From Kineobactrum salinum (GTDB lineage Bacteria > Pseudomonadota > Gammaproteobacteria > Pseudomonadales > Halieaceae): a stretch of DNA of 64,000 nucleotides. The notes below the pieces were generated by a model, which was not told where the DNA came from, did no database searches, and worked only from the letters and a program-made list of their open reading frames with translations. The translations under genes and the position numbers were made by a program. The stretch lies in contig NZ_CP048711.1 of assembly GCF_010669285.1 (NCBI RefSeq), positions 1,426,001 through 1,490,000 on the forward strand, written 5' to 3'. The stretch's first letter is position 1, and each line of letters begins with the position of its first letter. Shown here piece after piece: positions 62,409 through 64,000 of this stretch.

Positions 62409-62785
62409 AGCTCGATCACAATATTGTTGATCGGATCCTTGGTAACGACAAGAAATAATCCTTCAGCTTTAGTCTCGTATCGAGTGTGCTCCAAACCCAA
62501 TGAATCCATCCGCTCAATCGCCTGATCATAATCCCGACAATCGAAGGCAACATGATTCAATCGTCCCGTACTAACACCATCGGGTTCCACATCACCACCC
62601 TCTTCGACAGAATTAACATGGACGATAGCCCGCCCGCTATCGGCAAAGAGCCAGATATTATCTGGGCCAGGTGTTGCCATGGAATCAGCACGTTTCAGCC
62701 CCAACAACTTTTCATAAAACGTGAGCGTCTCTTCGAAGTGCTTTTCTGTAGTACGAATATTGATATGACCTATACGATCTATCAT
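62405..62785 (-). CDS. VOC family protein, C-terminally truncated by IS66
   Basis: A 126-residue VOC protein from the ATG at 62785 with AGGTGG five bases upstream. Metal-type ligands are His in IGHINIRTT, His in LNHVAFDCRD and Glu in NNIVIEL. The stop TAA is supplied by the IS66 end. Joining the flanks across the element and removing one target copy restores IELSFGVDNVIRTDLHTAD and a stop at 59904, a 142-residue ancestor. So 16 residues were lost while the catalytic Glu was kept, and the protein may still work. It lies 56 bases downstream of the aldehyde dehydrogenase. Confidence 0.9.
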   Translation of the reverse strand: MIDRIGHINIRTTEKHFEETLTFYEKLLGLKRADSMATPGPDNIWLFADSGRAIVHVNSVEEGGDVEPDGVSTGRLNHVAFDCRDYDQAIERMDSLGLEHTRYETKAEGLFLVVTKDPINNIVIEL

Positions 62786-62841
62786 CTTAACCACCTATCA
62801 CTAGCGAACCAAATAACTTTATTCATCTCGACACAGACTCT

Positions 62842-64000
62842 TTAGCGTGTCACGAATTCCATCGTAACATCGCTCTTCACAATGGGTTCAAGTGTTCGAT
62901 TAGTCACAGTTTTAGTCCGTGTTAGAAAGTCGATCGCATCACGACCGTGCATCTTGGTCTCTGTGAAAGCACTATCTTTCCAACCTGCAAAACCATGAAA
63001 ATATACCGGGGAGGGAATAGGCACATTTATACCAATTTGACCGGCTTGCGCATCATCAGTAAAACGTGTTGCTATCGATCCGTCTCGTGTAAAAATAGCA
63101 GCTCCATTTCCAAAGTCGCTGGCGGAGATGATTTCAATAGCCTCTTCATATGTGTCTACACGCACGATTGAAAGAACCGGACCGAATATCTCATCTCTAT
63201 GGGCAGCCATGTCCGGAGATACATGGTCTATGATCGTCGGTCCGATATACCATCCCTCGCCTTCCTTTGAAAATTCCGCCCTGCCATCAAGAACGATCTC
63301 AGCACCCTCGTTAGCAGCCGTTTCAATGCAATCAGCTATACGCCGTTTGCTCTGTTCACTAATCACTGGACCCAACTGCGCCGAAGCATCGTCAATACCA
63401 CCTACCGGAATTGACGCAGCACGACTCTTTATGGCCTCCACCAGAAAATCTCCGATTTCACCCACCGCCACTACGACCGAAACTGCCATGCAACGCTGTC
63501 CCGCCGCGCCAAAAGCTGAGGAAACTGCCGCATTCGCAGCAAAATCAATATCTGTGTCGGGCATAATGACCAGATGATTCTTGCCGCCGCCAAACGCCTG
63601 GACCCGTTTTTTCCGGGCAACGCCTCTTTCTCTGACTTCTCGCGCAACGGGAGTGGAACCTACGAAAGTGATGGCTGCCACGTCAGGGTGCTCTATAATT
63701 CGGTCTACGACCAACCGATCACCCATAACGACATTAAAAACTCCATCAGGAAGACCAGCTTCAGTGAACAATTCCGCTATCCGCAGTAACGCAGCAGGAT
63801 TTCGTTCGCTCGGCTTGAGAACAACAGTATTACCACAAGCAATCGCCATCATGCTCTGCAGGAGAGGTATCATGACTGGAAAGTTGAAAGGACTAATCGC
63901 CGCCACGACACCCACGGGATAGCGGACCTCATAGGTGTTGATGCCGGTAGCCACACCGCGCGTATATGGAGTCGCCGAAAGAACCGTTGTTGCCGTCGCA
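62842..64000 (-). CDS. mmsA: Methylmalonate-semialdehyde dehydrogenase-type (CoA-acylating) aldehyde dehydrogenase, partial
   Basis: About 386 residues are visible; the N-terminus lies beyond the window. The body follows MmsA/IolA closely: VATGINTYEVRYPVGVVAAI, ISPFNFPVMIPL, FVGSTPVAREV, the catalytic Cys in FGAAGQRCMAVSVVV, and FFEIFGP-type EIFGPVLSIVRVDTYEEAI. A C-terminal MEFVTR-type tail ends it. MmsA oxidises methylmalonate semialdehyde or malonate semialdehyde to propionyl- or acetyl-CoA. It heads a minus-strand operon with VOC and RidA genes. Confidence 0.92.
   Translation of the reverse strand, partial: ATATTVLSATPYTRGVATGINTYEVRYPVGVVAAISPFNFPVMIPLLQSMMAIACGNTVVLKPSERNPAALLRIAELFTEAGLPDGVFNVVMGDRLVVDRIIEHPDVAAITFVGSTPVAREVRERGVARKKRVQAFGGGKNHLVIMPDTDIDFAANAAVSSAFGAAGQRCMAVSVVVAVGEIGDFLVEAIKSRAASIPVGGIDDASAQLGPVISEQSKRRIADCIETAANEGAEIVLDGRAEFSKEGEGWYIGPTIIDHVSPDMAAHRDEIFGPVLSIVRVDTYEEAIEIISASDFGNGAAIFTRDGSIATRFTDDAQAGQIGINVPIPSPVYFHGFAGWKDSAFTETKMHGRDAIDFLTRTKTVTNRTLEPIVKSDVTMEFVTR

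Noticed and set aside
1..64000. CRISPR arrays, prophage or rRNA genes
   Set aside because: No regularly spaced short repeats, phage structural genes or rRNA-like sequence were seen on reading either strand.

Overview
The window looks like a chromosome segment of a gammaproteobacterium with a large catabolic capacity, plausibly a marine member of the Halieaceae/Cellvibrionales type. That placement is inference from gene content: the PrkA-YeaH-SpoVR (YeaG/YeaH/YcgB) operon, an Mrp cluster with three antiporter-like subunits, an RND pump, a TonB-dependent receptor and many acyl-CoA enzymes. No 16S or other strong marker gene is present.

Layout. (1) 0-1.8 kb, minus: two acyl-CoA dehydrogenases, with a palindromic operator-like site upstream. 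(2) 2.1-3.9 kb, minus: a membrane diguanylate cyclase and a PilZ protein. (3) 4.1-10.8 kb, minus: a nine-gene, translationally coupled Mrp-type cation/proton antiporter cluster (E-F-G-DUF4040-B-C-D-D-D). (4) 11.0-16.3 kb, plus: a DUF3185 protein, tRNA-Gly(CCC), and prkA-yeaH-spoVR. (5) 16.3-21.95 kb: an RND efflux pair with a divergent AraC regulator. (6) 22.3-31.5 kb, visibly AT-richer: a TauE/SafE exporter, hydrolase, gamma-glutamyltransferase-like protein, an MFS remnant, a cyclodeaminase/dehydratase pair, a flavin monooxygenase, LysR and VOC genes. (7) 31.6-38.8 kb, GC-rich: a beta-oxidation operon (CoA ligase, SDR, SCP2-type thiolase, two MaoC proteins, acyl-CoA dehydrogenase) with a divergent AraC regulator. 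(8) 39.2-57.8 kb, AT-richer: a one-direction catabolic island (SDR, acyl-CoA dehydrogenases, ALDH, Zn-ADH, CoA ligase, crotonase, cupin, NTF2-like, TonB receptor, Baeyer-Villiger monooxygenase, membrane protein, cytochrome b, molybdopterin oxidoreductase, secreted metallo-hydrolase) ending in an opposing AraC gene. (9) 58.1-64 kb: a minus-strand methylmalonate-semialdehyde-dehydrogenase-like/VOC/RidA operon carrying an IS5-like element after ridA and an IS66 element inside the VOC gene.

How the genes may work together. The 39-57 kb island reads as a complete uptake-to-central-metabolism route for a cyclic or branched alcohol/ketone: uptake by the receptor, oxidation by ADH/SDR/ALDH, oxygen insertion by the Baeyer-Villiger enzyme, CoA activation, and beta-oxidation-like steps. 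A periplasmic Mo-cytochrome b module sits beside it. The substrate is not deducible from sequence. The 31.6-38.8 kb operon resembles the split parts of peroxisomal-type multifunctional beta-oxidation.

A technical signal runs across the window. Five places have a reading frame that would be restored, or given a family-typical end, by adding a single G or C to a short G/C run: mrpD, DUF4040/mrpB, the SDR at 35.7 kb, the CoA ligase at 36.5 kb and the molybdopterin oxidoreductase at 55.9 kb. This points to systematic homopolymer under-calling rather than five independent pseudogenes. Gene-free stretches above 300 bases (1800-2132, 21951-22343, 25945-26422, 30768-31069, 38806-39245, 48658-48993, 51286-51798, 53653-53953) are described under the sites they hold or as separate entries.
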